DNA from: Longirhabdus pacifica
GTDB taxonomy: Bacteria; Bacillota; Bacilli; Paenibacillales; DSM-105158
NCBI RefSeq assembly: GCF_004115085.1
Contig: NZ_QXJP01000014.1
Location: forward strand, 42,548 to 106,547
Reading direction: 5' to 3'
Length of the DNA stretch: 64,000 nt
Each line of letters starts with the position of its first letter. Positions within the stretch are counted from its first letter, which is position 1. Shown here piece after piece: positions 54,974 through 63,958 of this stretch. Made by a program: the position numbers and the translations under genes. Below the pieces are notes generated by a model, which saw nothing but the letters and a program-made list of their open reading frames with translations, was not told where the DNA came from and did not search any database.

Positions 54974-55558
54974 TTACAACAATATCTTTCTCGCTTCAAG
55001 CATCCGTTGCAAGACCGTAAACAATTCAATGATGAGGAATAAAATCGTGGTCCAAACAAGAATAGATGGGAATAATATCATAATAGAAAACAGGATAAAA
55101 CCTTCTGTACGCTCTGCTAATCCCGCTTGATAATAGAACGTTTTTATCCCTTTCTTTTCGGTTAATGCACCGACCGTCAAAAAAATCGTCATCGACAGTA
55201 CGATAGATACAGTGAGCAATAAAAGTGGGAGCATAGCTTGTGGGAATCGAATAGCTAGACCAATAATAACAGAACATTCCACCACCCTATCGAACGTAAT
55301 ATCCATTAACGTTCCCCAGGCTGAAGTTTTGTTCTGCATTCGTGCCATAGAACCGTCTACCACATCCAATAACCCTGAAAACCATAGTACGATAACCGCA
55401 GCGACCAATTGATCCAGCACAATCAATACACCTGTTGTACTTCCAATCAAAAACGCGGCCCACGTCACATGATTTGCTGTCAGATTCCATCGTGTGAGCA
55501 CATGTGCTATTTTATCAATACTAGGCTGTATATATTTCCTGCCGTATGTATCTAGCAT
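54974..55558 (-). CDS. CDP-alcohol phosphatidyltransferase (YnjF-like)
   Basis: 194 residues, about five helices. The full family motif is visible near residue 69: DGSMAR, then 8 residues, GTLMDITFD (D-G-x2-A-R-x8-G-x3-D-x3-D). Transfers a phosphoalcohol from CDP-diacylglycerol in the membrane. The substrate alcohol is unknown; E. coli YnjF is a phosphatidylglycerophosphate synthase-like homologue encoded next to ynjBCD, just as here. Last gene of the operon starting at 61637; it begins 6 bases after the ATPase gene ends. Confidence 0.9.
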   Translation of the reverse strand: MLDTYGRKYIQPSIDKIAHVLTRWNLTANHVTWAAFLIGSTTGVLIVLDQLVAAVIVLWFSGLLDVVDGSMARMQNKTSAWGTLMDITFDRVVECSVIIGLAIRFPQAMLPLLLLTVSIVLSMTIFLTVGALTEKKGIKTFYYQAGLAERTEGFILFSIMILFPSILVWTTILFLIIELFTVLQRMLEARKILL

Positions 55559-55564
55559 GATTCA

Positions 55565-56620
55565 CTACTCCCCTTTTTTCTCATCCTCAATGAAATGATA
55601 TGTCCCGAATTGCACCGTCACTTCATCACCCATTTGTACATTTGCAGCACTCTCTGTAAACTGTCTACTATGTAAGTTTGTACCGTTCATATCCAGTATA
55701 TAATCATAATACCCTTGTCTATATTGTATATTTTTTACCTTTGCAGTCAAAGGAGCATTTTCATGTTTCGTTGTCCTACTTGTCATCGAAATGGTTTCAG
55801 GTCTTAAAACTAGCCAACCACTTACCTTGCCCATGTTAGCATGCTGAAACGTATGCACGAAAGAAGAAGACGTAAACGTATCTTGCTCCCACATGCCATA
55901 AAATATATTTTTACATCCTATAAAATTAGCCACCTCGGGAGATGCTGGTGTTTCGTAACACTGCCGCGGTGTATCGATTTGCTTTACCATTCCATCGATT
56001 AAAATAACAAGCCGGTCAGCAATCGCAAACGCTTCATCACGGTCATGTGTCACAAAAATCATCGTCGTATTGGATTTTTGCTGTACATCCTGTACTAAAT
56101 CTCTCATTTCTAAGCGTAGTTCCGGATCTAATGCACTGAAAGGTTCATCCAGCAGTAGTAAGTTTGGTTTCGCAGCCAGCGCCCTTGCGAGTGCTACACG
56201 TTGCTGTTGCCCTCCGCTCAATTCATGTGGGTACCGTTTTTCCATCCCTTCCATTCCTACTGCCGCCAACCATTCCTTTGCCTGCTCATGCTGTTGTTTT
56301 TTAGCAACCTTTCGCATTTTCAATGCAAATGCCGCATTATCGAGAATGGTGAGATGAGGAAACAACAGTGGTTGCTGAAACATCATCGCCATCTCCCTTT
56401 TTTCTGGAGGAAGATCGTTTATTTCTTTTTCCCCATCCAAAACTACCCCTTGTTTTAGCGGCAATAATCCAGCGACAATGTTAAGCAACGTACTTTTCCC
56501 ACTTCCTGAAGGGCCTAATATGCCAATTCTCTCCCCTTCTTGAATGGAAAAATGAATATCTCGCAAAATCAACTTATCTTCATATGCATAAGAAAGGTGT
56601 TGAAGCTGAAATGAAGTCAT
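55565..56620 (-). CDS. ABC transporter ATP-binding protein, YnjD-like
   Basis: 351 residues. Walker A GPSGSGKSTLLNI near residue 36, signature [16 protein letters not shown] near 133, Walker B LLLLDEPFSALDPELR near 153, switch His THDRDEAFAI. The C-terminal part (about 235-351) is a TOBE-like domain. Energises the two permeases upstream. Starts with a 4-base overlap with permease 2. Confidence 0.9.
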   Translation of the reverse strand: MTSFQLQHLSYAYEDKLILRDIHFSIQEGERIGILGPSGSGKSTLLNIVAGLLPLKQGVVLDGEKEINDLPPEKREMAMMFQQPLLFPHLTILDNAAFALKMRKVAKKQQHEQAKEWLAAVGMEGMEKRYPHELSGGQQQRVALARALAAKPNLLLLDEPFSALDPELRLEMRDLVQDVQQKSNTTMIFVTHDRDEAFAIADRLVILIDGMVKQIDTPRQCYETPASPEVANFIGCKNIFYGMWEQDTFTSSSFVHTFQHANMGKVSGWLVLRPETISMTSRTTKHENAPLTAKVKNIQYRQGYYDYILDMNGTNLHSRQFTESAANVQMGDEVTVQFGTYHFIEDEKKGE

Positions 56621-57432
56621 AACGGAATTCCTTTCCTCCGATAGTAAAATGTTAAGATAAATTGCATGAAAAACAAACTTAAAAGTGTCATGATCGTATA
56701 CACCATAATAAAGACAGAGCCGATGGCTTGGTCGCCACCGCTAATATACGGAAACATGAGAACAGGAATGGTCTGCACTTTTCCTGATCCAATCAGTAAT
56801 GTAACAATATATTGGCTAAAAGAAACGAGCATACTTAAACTACAGCCCACGATTAATCCAGGAACAAGATGCGGTATCACAACATATCGTAATCGCTGCC
56901 ATCCGTTCGCGCCTAGCGTAGCCGCCTGATTCTCCCAGTCAAAACTTAACGTCTGAAAGCTAATCACCAGCGCTCTAATCATATAAGGAAGCGTTGGAGC
57001 AATATGAGCCAATATGACACCTGTCACCGTTCCAATGAGTCCATATCGTAAAAAGTCTAAATAGATGCCCATGCTCGTAATCAGCGGAGGAACAATGAGC
57101 GGTGCATAAAATAATAGTTCAATCCAGGCTTTCCCTTTCCATTTAAACCTTGCAATCGCATTAGCAGCTGGAATGGATAATAGTATATTAATGAACGTGA
57201 CAACGAAAGCAATAACCACCGTCATCCATACCGCATTCCAAATCGACGTGTTAGACAAAAAAACATATTCCCATGCCCGCAAGTCATATCCACTTGGGAA
57301 AAGATCTGGCCAAGACCAATGCACGGAAAAACTCATTAAAATTAAAGGCACGAAAGGGATACATACGATAAAAAGTAGGACGAAAGACAGCGATACTACC
57401 CATAGCGTGTATTTATTCTTTTTCAACACCAC
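56617..57432 (-). CDS. ABC transporter permease 2 of the YnjBCD-like system
   Basis: 271 residues, GTG start, about six helices. The EAA loop AATLGANGWQRLRYVVIPHLVPGL is near residue 187. Resembles the C-terminal half of E. coli YnjC; in E. coli one about 510-residue YnjC carries both permease halves, here they are two genes. Overlaps the ATPase start. Confidence 0.88.
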   Translation of the reverse strand: MVLKKNKYTLWVVSLSFVLLFIVCIPFVPLILMSFSVHWSWPDLFPSGYDLRAWEYVFLSNTSIWNAVWMTVVIAFVVTFINILLSIPAANAIARFKWKGKAWIELLFYAPLIVPPLITSMGIYLDFLRYGLIGTVTGVILAHIAPTLPYMIRALVISFQTLSFDWENQAATLGANGWQRLRYVVIPHLVPGLIVGCSLSMLVSFSQYIVTLLIGSGKVQTIPVLMFPYISGGDQAIGSVFIMVYTIMTLLSLFFMQFILTFYYRRKGIPL

Positions 57433-57433
57433 A

Positions 57434-58330
57434 TCACCACCTTGCTCCGCGAACGTGCCACTGTAGTTTTTTTAACGAACGGAGTATCAGCAGGCCGAGG
57501 ACAGCCGTAATGATGACGAGTAAAATATTCACTGCCAACGCTTCTTCTCTAAAGTCAAACCCACCGCTACTGTAATATTGATAAGATAAGACCGCAATGT
57601 GCTTCGGATAGGTCACACCGAGCAAATAAGGAACTTCAAATGCAGTAAAAGTAAACGCAAAAACAATATAGCCTGAGGTCAAAACGCTTGGAAGAAGCAG
57701 TGAAAAAATAGTGAAAAAATATTGCCGTATGGAAGCGCCATGTACTCTGGCCATCTGCATCCATGAGGGTTCTAGTCTAAGCAACACCGGATACACTAGC
57801 AGAAAAATGAACGGAACTTCTTTCCACACATAAGTAAATATAATCGACCAACCATAAGGATCATGGACAAGGATAGGAAACTGATCTATTTGTTCAATCC
57901 AACCTAAACTGTAGGATAACCTCGATATCCAACCACTTTGCGTAAATAGCAAAAAAAACATATATGCCACTGCAATATGTGGAAGCAATAGTGGCAGCTG
58001 CTGTAAACGTATCACGCTCTTGATCTTTGTTCCACCTGAAACACGTAGTGATAAATAGTACGTAGCAAAAGCCATCATCGTCCCTATCCACATCGACACG
58101 ATAGTAGAAGTAGAGGCAATGGTCAAAGAATAGGTTAGAGAATTCCAAAAGTCTTCGGATAACAGCACACTGCGATACGCTTCAAAAGAAAGAGAATACG
58201 TGCTAGAAGCCACATACACACCTACACTTTGTAGTAGCCCCTGCAGTATTCCTCCTAAAAACAACATCACGAGCATCAACACAGCAGGCAAAACATAAAC
58301 GTATGGCTTAATTTTTTGCCACATGTTCAA
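57434..58330 (-). CDS. ABC transporter permease 1 of the YnjBCD-like system
   Basis: 298 residues, about six helices, EAA loop ARVHGASIRQYFFTIFSLLLPSV near residues 193-215. Corresponds to the N-terminal half of YnjC. Its ATG overlaps the binding-protein end by 23 bases. Confidence 0.88.
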   Translation of the reverse strand: MNMWQKIKPYVYVLPAVLMLVMLFLGGILQGLLQSVGVYVASSTYSLSFEAYRSVLLSEDFWNSLTYSLTIASTSTIVSMWIGTMMAFATYYLSLRVSGGTKIKSVIRLQQLPLLLPHIAVAYMFFLLFTQSGWISRLSYSLGWIEQIDQFPILVHDPYGWSIIFTYVWKEVPFIFLLVYPVLLRLEPSWMQMARVHGASIRQYFFTIFSLLLPSVLTSGYIVFAFTFTAFEVPYLLGVTYPKHIAVLSYQYYSSGGFDFREEALAVNILLVIITAVLGLLILRSLKKLQWHVRGARW

Positions 58331-59552
58331 ACCATTCTTTCTCTAGATAAGGAACATACTCCGCTCTAATTTCCGGCACTTGATGCGAAGAGAGCTCTTC
58401 TTCTGATAACGTAATATCCCCTCTCGCTTGCTCTATTTCCATTATACGCTGCACATCATCTGCTTCTAATAAACTAGCATCTAGCACCATGCCTTCACCC
58501 CAATATGTTGGATCACTCTTACGAATCTGCGCTTCTGGTGAAACGAGAAAATTAATCGCTACCATCGCAGCTGCTTTGTTTGGCGCATTGAATGGAATGG
58601 ATAAATAATGAGAGTTAGTTAATGTGCCTTGCTCCAATACAAACGTTTTTGTGGTAGTGGGAAAATTACCATTCATGACTTCATTACTTGCTTTAGCAGG
58701 GTCATAGGCCATGGTCATCCACACCTCTCCTCCTGCAAAGAGCGTATCCAACTTACTTGCGCTTTCTGGATACGTTTTTCCTTCTCTCCACAAATAAGGC
58801 TCTATCTCATTTAAATAATCCCACATCGGTTGCACATCATCCTTGAGCGCGTCTTCATTCAGCGCAACATCATAGTTCTCATAGCCACCTGTCGTCTCAT
58901 ATAACACGTGTCGAATAAAAGCACTCCCATGAAAATCTGGAGGAGCAGGATACGTAAACCTTCCAGGGTTATCCATGACCCATTGCTTCAATTCCTCCAT
59001 ACTTTTAGGAGGAGAGGTTACTTTTTCACTATCATAAATAAAAACGAATTGTGCTTTACCCCATGGCACTTCTAACCCTTCCGTATCCATGCCAAAGTCA
59101 GTAAACAATGCTTTTGAATCCAAATCCATATAACGATTTACATTGGGAATCTTGTCAGCAAAAGGTTGCCACAACAACCCTTCCTCTTTGGTAGATTTGA
59201 AGTTTTCACCATTGATCCATATGATATCCGCATTCCCTGTTGCTCCTGCCTTTTTTTCGGCAAGTAACTGCGTGAGAACATCCTTTGTATCACTTACTGG
59301 AACTCTTTTAAATGTAACGCCGTAACGCTCTTGCATTGCTGGGGCAACATAGTCATCCATATAGCGGTTAATGGACTCGCTTCCACCCCACATGTACATC
59401 GTAACGGTACTGCTATCTGCTTTCGCCACGATCTCTTCCCATGATTGATCCAATAATGTCATATCTTCTTCTAGATCATCCTTAGTACTACAAGCTGTGA
59501 GCACCACCATGACAAAGAACAACGAGCACGCAATGAACCACTTTCTATTCAA
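58308..59552 (-). CDS. ABC transporter substrate-binding lipoprotein, YnjB-like
   Basis: 414 residues. Lipobox VLTAC (Cys21). WGGSESINRYMDDYVAPAMQERYGVTFKRVP and NADIIWINGENFKSTKEEGLLW closely follow the E. coli YnjB pattern as I recall it. The family is related to thiamine/iron/spermidine-type binding proteins but its ligand is not established. Second-to-first transported gene of the operon; a VTT membrane protein gene ends 2 bases before it starts. Confidence 0.88.
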   Translation of the reverse strand: MNRKWFIACSLFFVMVVLTACSTKDDLEEDMTLLDQSWEEIVAKADSSTVTMYMWGGSESINRYMDDYVAPAMQERYGVTFKRVPVSDTKDVLTQLLAEKKAGATGNADIIWINGENFKSTKEEGLLWQPFADKIPNVNRYMDLDSKALFTDFGMDTEGLEVPWGKAQFVFIYDSEKVTSPPKSMEELKQWVMDNPGRFTYPAPPDFHGSAFIRHVLYETTGGYENYDVALNEDALKDDVQPMWDYLNEIEPYLWREGKTYPESASKLDTLFAGGEVWMTMAYDPAKASNEVMNGNFPTTTKTFVLEQGTLTNSHYLSIPFNAPNKAAAMVAINFLVSPEAQIRKSDPTYWGEGMVLDASLLEADDVQRIMEIEQARGDITLSEEELSSHQVPEIRAEYVPYLEKEWFEHVAKN

Positions 59553-59553
59553 C

Positions 59554-60213
59554 TCATGACACCTTCTTCCTCTTCTTTATATAACGGTATAATGGAGCTG
59601 TTAAAGATAGTAGTACAACAAAAGTCACGGCCAAAATAAACTGCCACGAAAAAACGTTGTGAAACGAATGCCCTAAATTATTAAAAGCAAATGCTGCTGG
59701 CAAGATGCCCAGCGATGTGGCAATAGCATAGTCACGAAACGAAACTTTAGATAGACCTGCGCCATAATTAATCGCATCAAATGGAATAAGCGGAATGAGC
59801 CTTAAAATCAGAATCGTTTGAAACCCTTTTCCTTCTGTAATTTGTTCTACTTTCCCTAATCGCTGACCAAACCAACGCTGAACGGCTTCTTTACCAAAAT
59901 AACGAGATATACCAAAAGCAAGGTATGCACCGAGCGAAGCGCCAATGAGATCATATAATGTCCCCCACCACGGTCCAAATGCATAACCACCTGATAACGT
60001 TAAAATGAGCGATGGAAAAAGAATTAATGGCCTTACTGTGTACAAAAATATATATACAAGCGGTCCCCAAATACCAAAGGACAAAATAAAATCTCTTATA
60101 ATTTCAGGAGAAAACTGATGCAGTTCAAAACGAATAGCGACGATAACACCCGTAATAACAAACAGCGACAACAGGATCAATTTCATATAACGTGATTTTA
60201 TACTTAGTTTCAT
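59554..60213 (-). CDS. TVP38/TMEM64 membrane protein (YdjX/YdjZ-like)
   Basis: 219 residues from the ATG at 60213 (GAGGTGG five bases upstream), overlapping the flavoprotein stop as ATGA. About six helices; FALSGGYAFGPWWGTLYDLIGASLGAYLAFGISRYFG-type segment near residue 85 and LRLIPLIPFDAINYGAGLSKVSFRDY near 130 are the VTT signature. In E. coli ydjX and ydjZ precede ynjA-F. Possible lipid- or export-linked partner of the transporter. Confidence 0.9.
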   Translation of the reverse strand: MKLSIKSRYMKLILLSLFVITGVIVAIRFELHQFSPEIIRDFILSFGIWGPLVYIFLYTVRPLILFPSLILTLSGGYAFGPWWGTLYDLIGASLGAYLAFGISRYFGKEAVQRWFGQRLGKVEQITEGKGFQTILILRLIPLIPFDAINYGAGLSKVSFRDYAIATSLGILPAAFAFNNLGHSFHNVFSWQFILAVTFVVLLSLTAPLYRYIKKRKKVS

Positions 60214-61637
60214 CTGAACCACCTCACATACCTGCGCACCCATTTTACAATAGGTCCGGTAAACAACGTTTCTCTCCAGTATAAATCTGCTGTTTGTTGC
60301 ACCGCCATACTGCGGGCAGGATAAGGATGAATGACTTGTGAGATAGATCCTATTTTATGTTTATATTGCTTCGCAAATACGACCTCCTGCATGATATCCC
60401 CTGCACCGCTTCCTACTGCATGCGCACCTACGATATATCCTTTTTTATCTGTGATGATCTTGATCATTCCCGTTGTCTCTTGATCAATAATAAACCGATC
60501 AGATTGACTCAACGGTAACGTATACACCTTTATTGTATGACCTATCTTCTGTTTTGCTTCTTTTTCTGTATATCCTAAATGAAACAATTCCGGATCGGTG
60601 TAGATAACCCATGGCAAATGATCATACGTGGCCTTTTGTCTTATCCCTAACACAGCACTACTGACCACCTTTTTACCTTCATATGCTGCTTTGTGTGTGA
60701 AGGAAGGAACGCCGTTCACATCTCCGATGGCATAAATATGCTTTTTATTGCTCTGTAATGCCGAATTGACAGGGATAAAACCATTACTTTCCATTTTAAT
60801 GCCTGCTGCATCACATTGCAATGATTCCGTATTCGCTGTACGTCCCGTAGCAATCAACAATTGATCACATGACGTGGAATGTGTTTCGTTTTCTTGGCTA
60901 TAGTGCACGACTTTTTTATTTTCGTTACTTGTTATTTCTTCGATGCTTGCGTTATATATGATGTTAACGCCCTCCGCTTGTAAATTTTGAACTAAAACAT
61001 CTCGTATGTCTTCATCTTCAAACGGGAGTAATGCGTTAGATCTTTCAAAAATCGTTACTTTCGTACCTAATCTTTGAAATATTTGGGCAAATTCAATACC
61101 GATGACACCACCGCCGATGATTCCCAACGTATTTGGTTTTTCCTCTAGATCAAAGATGATGTCGTTCGTTAGAAATGGCACTTGATCTAATCCTTTAATT
61201 GGTGGAATACTTGGTCTTGATCCTGTGGCAATGACAATCTTCTTACCGTGTAATGATTCATTTTCCACTTTCACCACATGGTCATCCACGAACTGTGCAG
61301 CGCCCTTGAACACTTGAATACCAAGATCAATGAAACGTTGTTCATCGTCATGTTCTTGTATCGTATCTATGGCTTGTTTAGATTGATTGAGTACAACTTG
61401 AAAATCCGGTTCCCCTTGGATTTGAGTATGAAAAAGCGATGCTGCTTTATGCATATGATGTACTAATTTTGCAGAAGAGACTAGCGATTTGGTCGGAACA
61501 CATCCTGTCCACAAACAATCTCCACCTAGTCGGTCTTTCTCTATTAATGCGACGCTAGCACCTAAATTAGCCGCTCCTACAGCAACCACTAATCCACCCG
61601 CTCCGCCGCCTATAACGATCATATCGAATTTTTGCAT
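60210..61637 (-). CDS. FAD-dependent disulfide oxidoreductase, mercuric-reductase-like
   Basis: 475 residues. VIGGGAGGLVVAVGAANLG FAD motif, redox cysteines in GGDCLWTGCVPTKSL (CxxxxC), NAD motif LGIIGGGVIGIEFAQIF, YAIGDVNGVPSFTH, and HPYPARSMAVQQTADLYWR at the C-terminus in place of the His-Glu of glutathione reductases. No N-terminal heavy-metal domain and no C-terminal vicinal cysteines, so mercury reduction is unlikely. First gene of the operon that continues with the VTT protein, YnjB-like transporter and CDP-alcohol transferase. Confidence 0.9.
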   Translation of the reverse strand: MQKFDMIVIGGGAGGLVVAVGAANLGASVALIEKDRLGGDCLWTGCVPTKSLVSSAKLVHHMHKAASLFHTQIQGEPDFQVVLNQSKQAIDTIQEHDDEQRFIDLGIQVFKGAAQFVDDHVVKVENESLHGKKIVIATGSRPSIPPIKGLDQVPFLTNDIIFDLEEKPNTLGIIGGGVIGIEFAQIFQRLGTKVTIFERSNALLPFEDEDIRDVLVQNLQAEGVNIIYNASIEEITSNENKKVVHYSQENETHSTSCDQLLIATGRTANTESLQCDAAGIKMESNGFIPVNSALQSNKKHIYAIGDVNGVPSFTHKAAYEGKKVVSSAVLGIRQKATYDHLPWVIYTDPELFHLGYTEKEAKQKIGHTIKVYTLPLSQSDRFIIDQETTGMIKIITDKKGYIVGAHAVGSGAGDIMQEVVFAKQYKHKIGSISQVIHPYPARSMAVQQTADLYWRETLFTGPIVKWVRRYVRWFR

Positions 61638-62235
61638 CGTAAACCCTCCTCTATCTGTTCATTGCCTTGTTTATGTTCTGGTATGGAGAAAAGGAATAAA
61701 AATAAAACCTTGTTATTTTATCTGTTTAGTATAACTTAGTTTCAGCTAAATTTTATAAATATGACAAGATTTAAGGAATAATTAATATTCTCTTAAGATG
61801 TTCTGTAGCTCATCAAACATACAACGTTTAGCTATACCAAACATGTATGACCATAGGGCTTGTCATCTTATTGGGCTATAGCACAAATGGTTGCGTTGCA
61901 ATAGAAGCAAGAAAAAAGCCTTGAAAGGCTCATTATCCATGAACTCATCAAGACTATAACTTTATTTTTGATTTTTCTGAATTTAATATTAAAGCAAATA
62001 AAAAAACACATCCGTACGCTGAGAAGCTATATGTATCAAGGGTCTTCTTTATCTACATTGTATCACAAGACCAACCTGAAATAGACAGACCCATCGCCGA
62101 AAAAATACAAGGTTATACCCACAAACCATATGAAGCTGAAATTCAATCTAGATAAACCATTCACTCGGGATGTACTGTTAGAAACATATTATTTATAATG
62201 TAGGACAGACATGGAAATTAAAGGAGGTAATAATC
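61638..62235. other. Intergenic region with a possible decayed reading frame
   Basis: Between the flavoprotein start and the next gene. A plus-strand stretch of about 70 codons (roughly 61940-62155) is open and has a protein-like composition (for example HPYAEKLYVSRVFF and PIAEKIQGYTHKPYEAE) but has no start codon or ribosome site, so it may be a remnant. AAAGCCTTGAAAGGCT near 61915 is a short hairpin. Nothing else is recognised. Confidence 0.3.
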
Positions 62236-63540
62236 ATGACGTATCCAAAAGTACCGAACTATCATCATGTAGCTGATGTAATCAGAGATTACAGTTCATT
62301 AAAACATGAATTAGGTTCACAAGGTGTGCAAGACATACTGGATCATGTATATGAAGAGATGCAAAATGCGGTAAAAAAGTTAGACAATTTAGCTATTGAT
62401 AAAGCGCTTTCAAACCAAGAACCAAATGACTTACAACATATTCGAAATCTTAGACCGAGTGGTCCTAGAAAACTGTGGACTACATGGGATGAAGAGAAAT
62501 ACAAGGACAAACTAGAAGGCGCATTTCTAGCAAGAATGGCAGGCTGTACATTAGGTGCACCTGTAGAATTTTGGTCGATACAAGAAATGAAAAATTGGGC
62601 GACTTATATTGGCGACACTTTCCCCCCAGTAGATTACTGGTCTAAAATAAAGCAGCCTTATGAACTTCGCTATAGTAAAGGCGATTTTATTTATTATACA
62701 AGAGATGAAATGCATAAAGTGCCTGTCGATGATGATATCACTTACACGATACTCAGTCTCATGATTGTAGAAAACTACGGTGCTGATTTTACAACAGAAG
62801 ATGTAGGTAAAGCATGGCTTAAACATCTTCCACTCGCTTGCACTGCGGAAGAGATCGCATTAAACAACTTAAAACAAAATATGCAAGCTAACAACTGTGC
62901 AGAATACGATAACCCCTATTCCCAATGGATAGGTGCGGATATTCGTTCCGATGGGTTTGCGTACATGGCTCCTGCTTATCCACAAAAAGCAGCACAAATG
63001 GCATACTATGATGCTTATTTAAGTCATCGTCGCAATGGAATATACGGAGAAATGTTCTTTGCTGCTGCGCAGTCTGCTGCATTTGCAGTGGATGATGCTG
63101 TTGAAGCGTTGAAAATTGGACTAACAGAAATTCCTGCTCAATGTAAATTAGCAGAAGATGTCACATGGGCGATGGAAATCGGTAAAACTATAGCGAACTA
63201 TCAGGAAGCTAGAGATGCAGTAGATCAGCGTTTTGAAGGAATGAGTCATGCGCATACAAATAACAATGCTTGTCTTACCATCTTCGGTTTAATGATTGGA
63301 GGCCATGATGTTACCAAGGTTATTTCTGAAACGGTAGCGATGGGAATGGATAATGATTGTACAGCAGCAACCGCTGGCAGTATTGTAGGTGCTATTGTAG
63401 GTAAAAAGGGTGTTTCTGAACATTGGTACAAAAACTTCAACAATACAGTAGACACGTATTTAACCCATATAGGTGAAGTGAACATAGACGATATGCTTAT
63501 GAGGTTCACGAAACAAGCTAAAACAGTATATAAAGTGTAA
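62236..63540 (+). CDS. ADP-ribosylglycohydrolase (DraG) family protein
   Basis: 434 residues; AAAGGAGG ribosome site. The N-terminal about 95 residues are a helical extension. The DraG-like domain starts at KLEGAFLARMAGCTLGAPVEFW; PVDDDITYTI near residue 170 and AMGMDNDCTAATAGSIVGAIVG near 380 supply the clustered Asp residues for two metal ions (canonical TDDT and GGDTDT motifs, here VDDD and GMDNDC). Members remove ADP-ribose from proteins or nucleic acids, or act on other ADP-ribosyl or sugar substrates; the substrate here is unknown. No partner ADP-ribosyltransferase lies nearby. Confidence 0.88.
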   Translation: MTYPKVPNYHHVADVIRDYSSLKHELGSQGVQDILDHVYEEMQNAVKKLDNLAIDKALSNQEPNDLQHIRNLRPSGPRKLWTTWDEEKYKDKLEGAFLARMAGCTLGAPVEFWSIQEMKNWATYIGDTFPPVDYWSKIKQPYELRYSKGDFIYYTRDEMHKVPVDDDITYTILSLMIVENYGADFTTEDVGKAWLKHLPLACTAEEIALNNLKQNMQANNCAEYDNPYSQWIGADIRSDGFAYMAPAYPQKAAQMAYYDAYLSHRRNGIYGEMFFAAAQSAAFAVDDAVEALKIGLTEIPAQCKLAEDVTWAMEIGKTIANYQEARDAVDQRFEGMSHAHTNNNACLTIFGLMIGGHDVTKVISETVAMGMDNDCTAATAGSIVGAIVGKKGVSEHWYKNFNNTVDTYLTHIGEVNIDDMLMRFTKQAKTVYKV

Positions 63541-63652
63541 CTTCGAAACGTTTCTTTGTATTATTTTTTACTACATAAGATCTATCATCTTACTATGACC
63601 CTTTTTTTACAATCTTAGTAGGCGATAGAACTTTAACGTTTTCTGAAAGAAG

Positions 63653-63725
63653 TCTCCATCTTCAAGCGTGTGAAGGGCGAAGCCCAACGATAAGGTGGAG
63701 ATGAATTTCGGTTGGCGTTAGCCAA
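63653..63725 (+). other. Structured left-end region of the IS605-like element
   Basis: Complementary segments suggest a three-way structure: TCTCCA (63653-63658) with TGGAGA (63696-63701), CTTCA/TGAAG (63660-63664 / 63671-63675), and GGC/GCC (63676-63678 / 63682-63684). A separate hairpin TTGGC-GTTA-GCCAA follows (63712-63725). IS200/IS605 ends carry such subterminal hairpins recognised by TnpA. I cannot set the exact element boundary; the start of the gap (63541-63650) shows nothing else. Confidence 0.5.
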
Positions 63726-63805
63726 AAATATTGTATGTTATTTTCAACATTGATATAATCAATATTAGTTAATCAGTATTAGTTAGTAGAAAGGTTGTTA
63801 TATCA

Positions 63806-63898
63806 ATGACGTTAGATAACAATAATCACTCAGTTTTCTCCCTGCATTATCACCTTGTTTTGGTAGTGAAATATGGTATCGTTCAAGGCACATCCTAA
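63806..63898 (+). pseudogene. tnpA: Truncated TnpA (Y1 transposase) remnant
   Basis: 30 codons: the first about 23 residues (MTLDNNNHSVFSLHYHLVLV then VKY) match the conserved N-terminus of IS200/IS605 TnpA; then seven residues (GIVQGTS) and a stop. The HUH motif and catalytic Tyr that follow in intact TnpA are absent, so an internal deletion or decay has removed the active site. AAAGG lies upstream of the ATG. Confidence 0.8.
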
Positions 63899-63958
63899 TA
63901 GCCAATGATCAACGTTTCTAAATGCTTATAAAAGCAAGGAAGAAAGTAGGTGTCAGTG

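Noticed and set aside
60210..61637. Mercury resistance operon
   Set aside because: The flavoprotein lacks the N-terminal HMA domain and the C-terminal cysteine pair of MerA, and no merR, merP, merT or merB is nearby.
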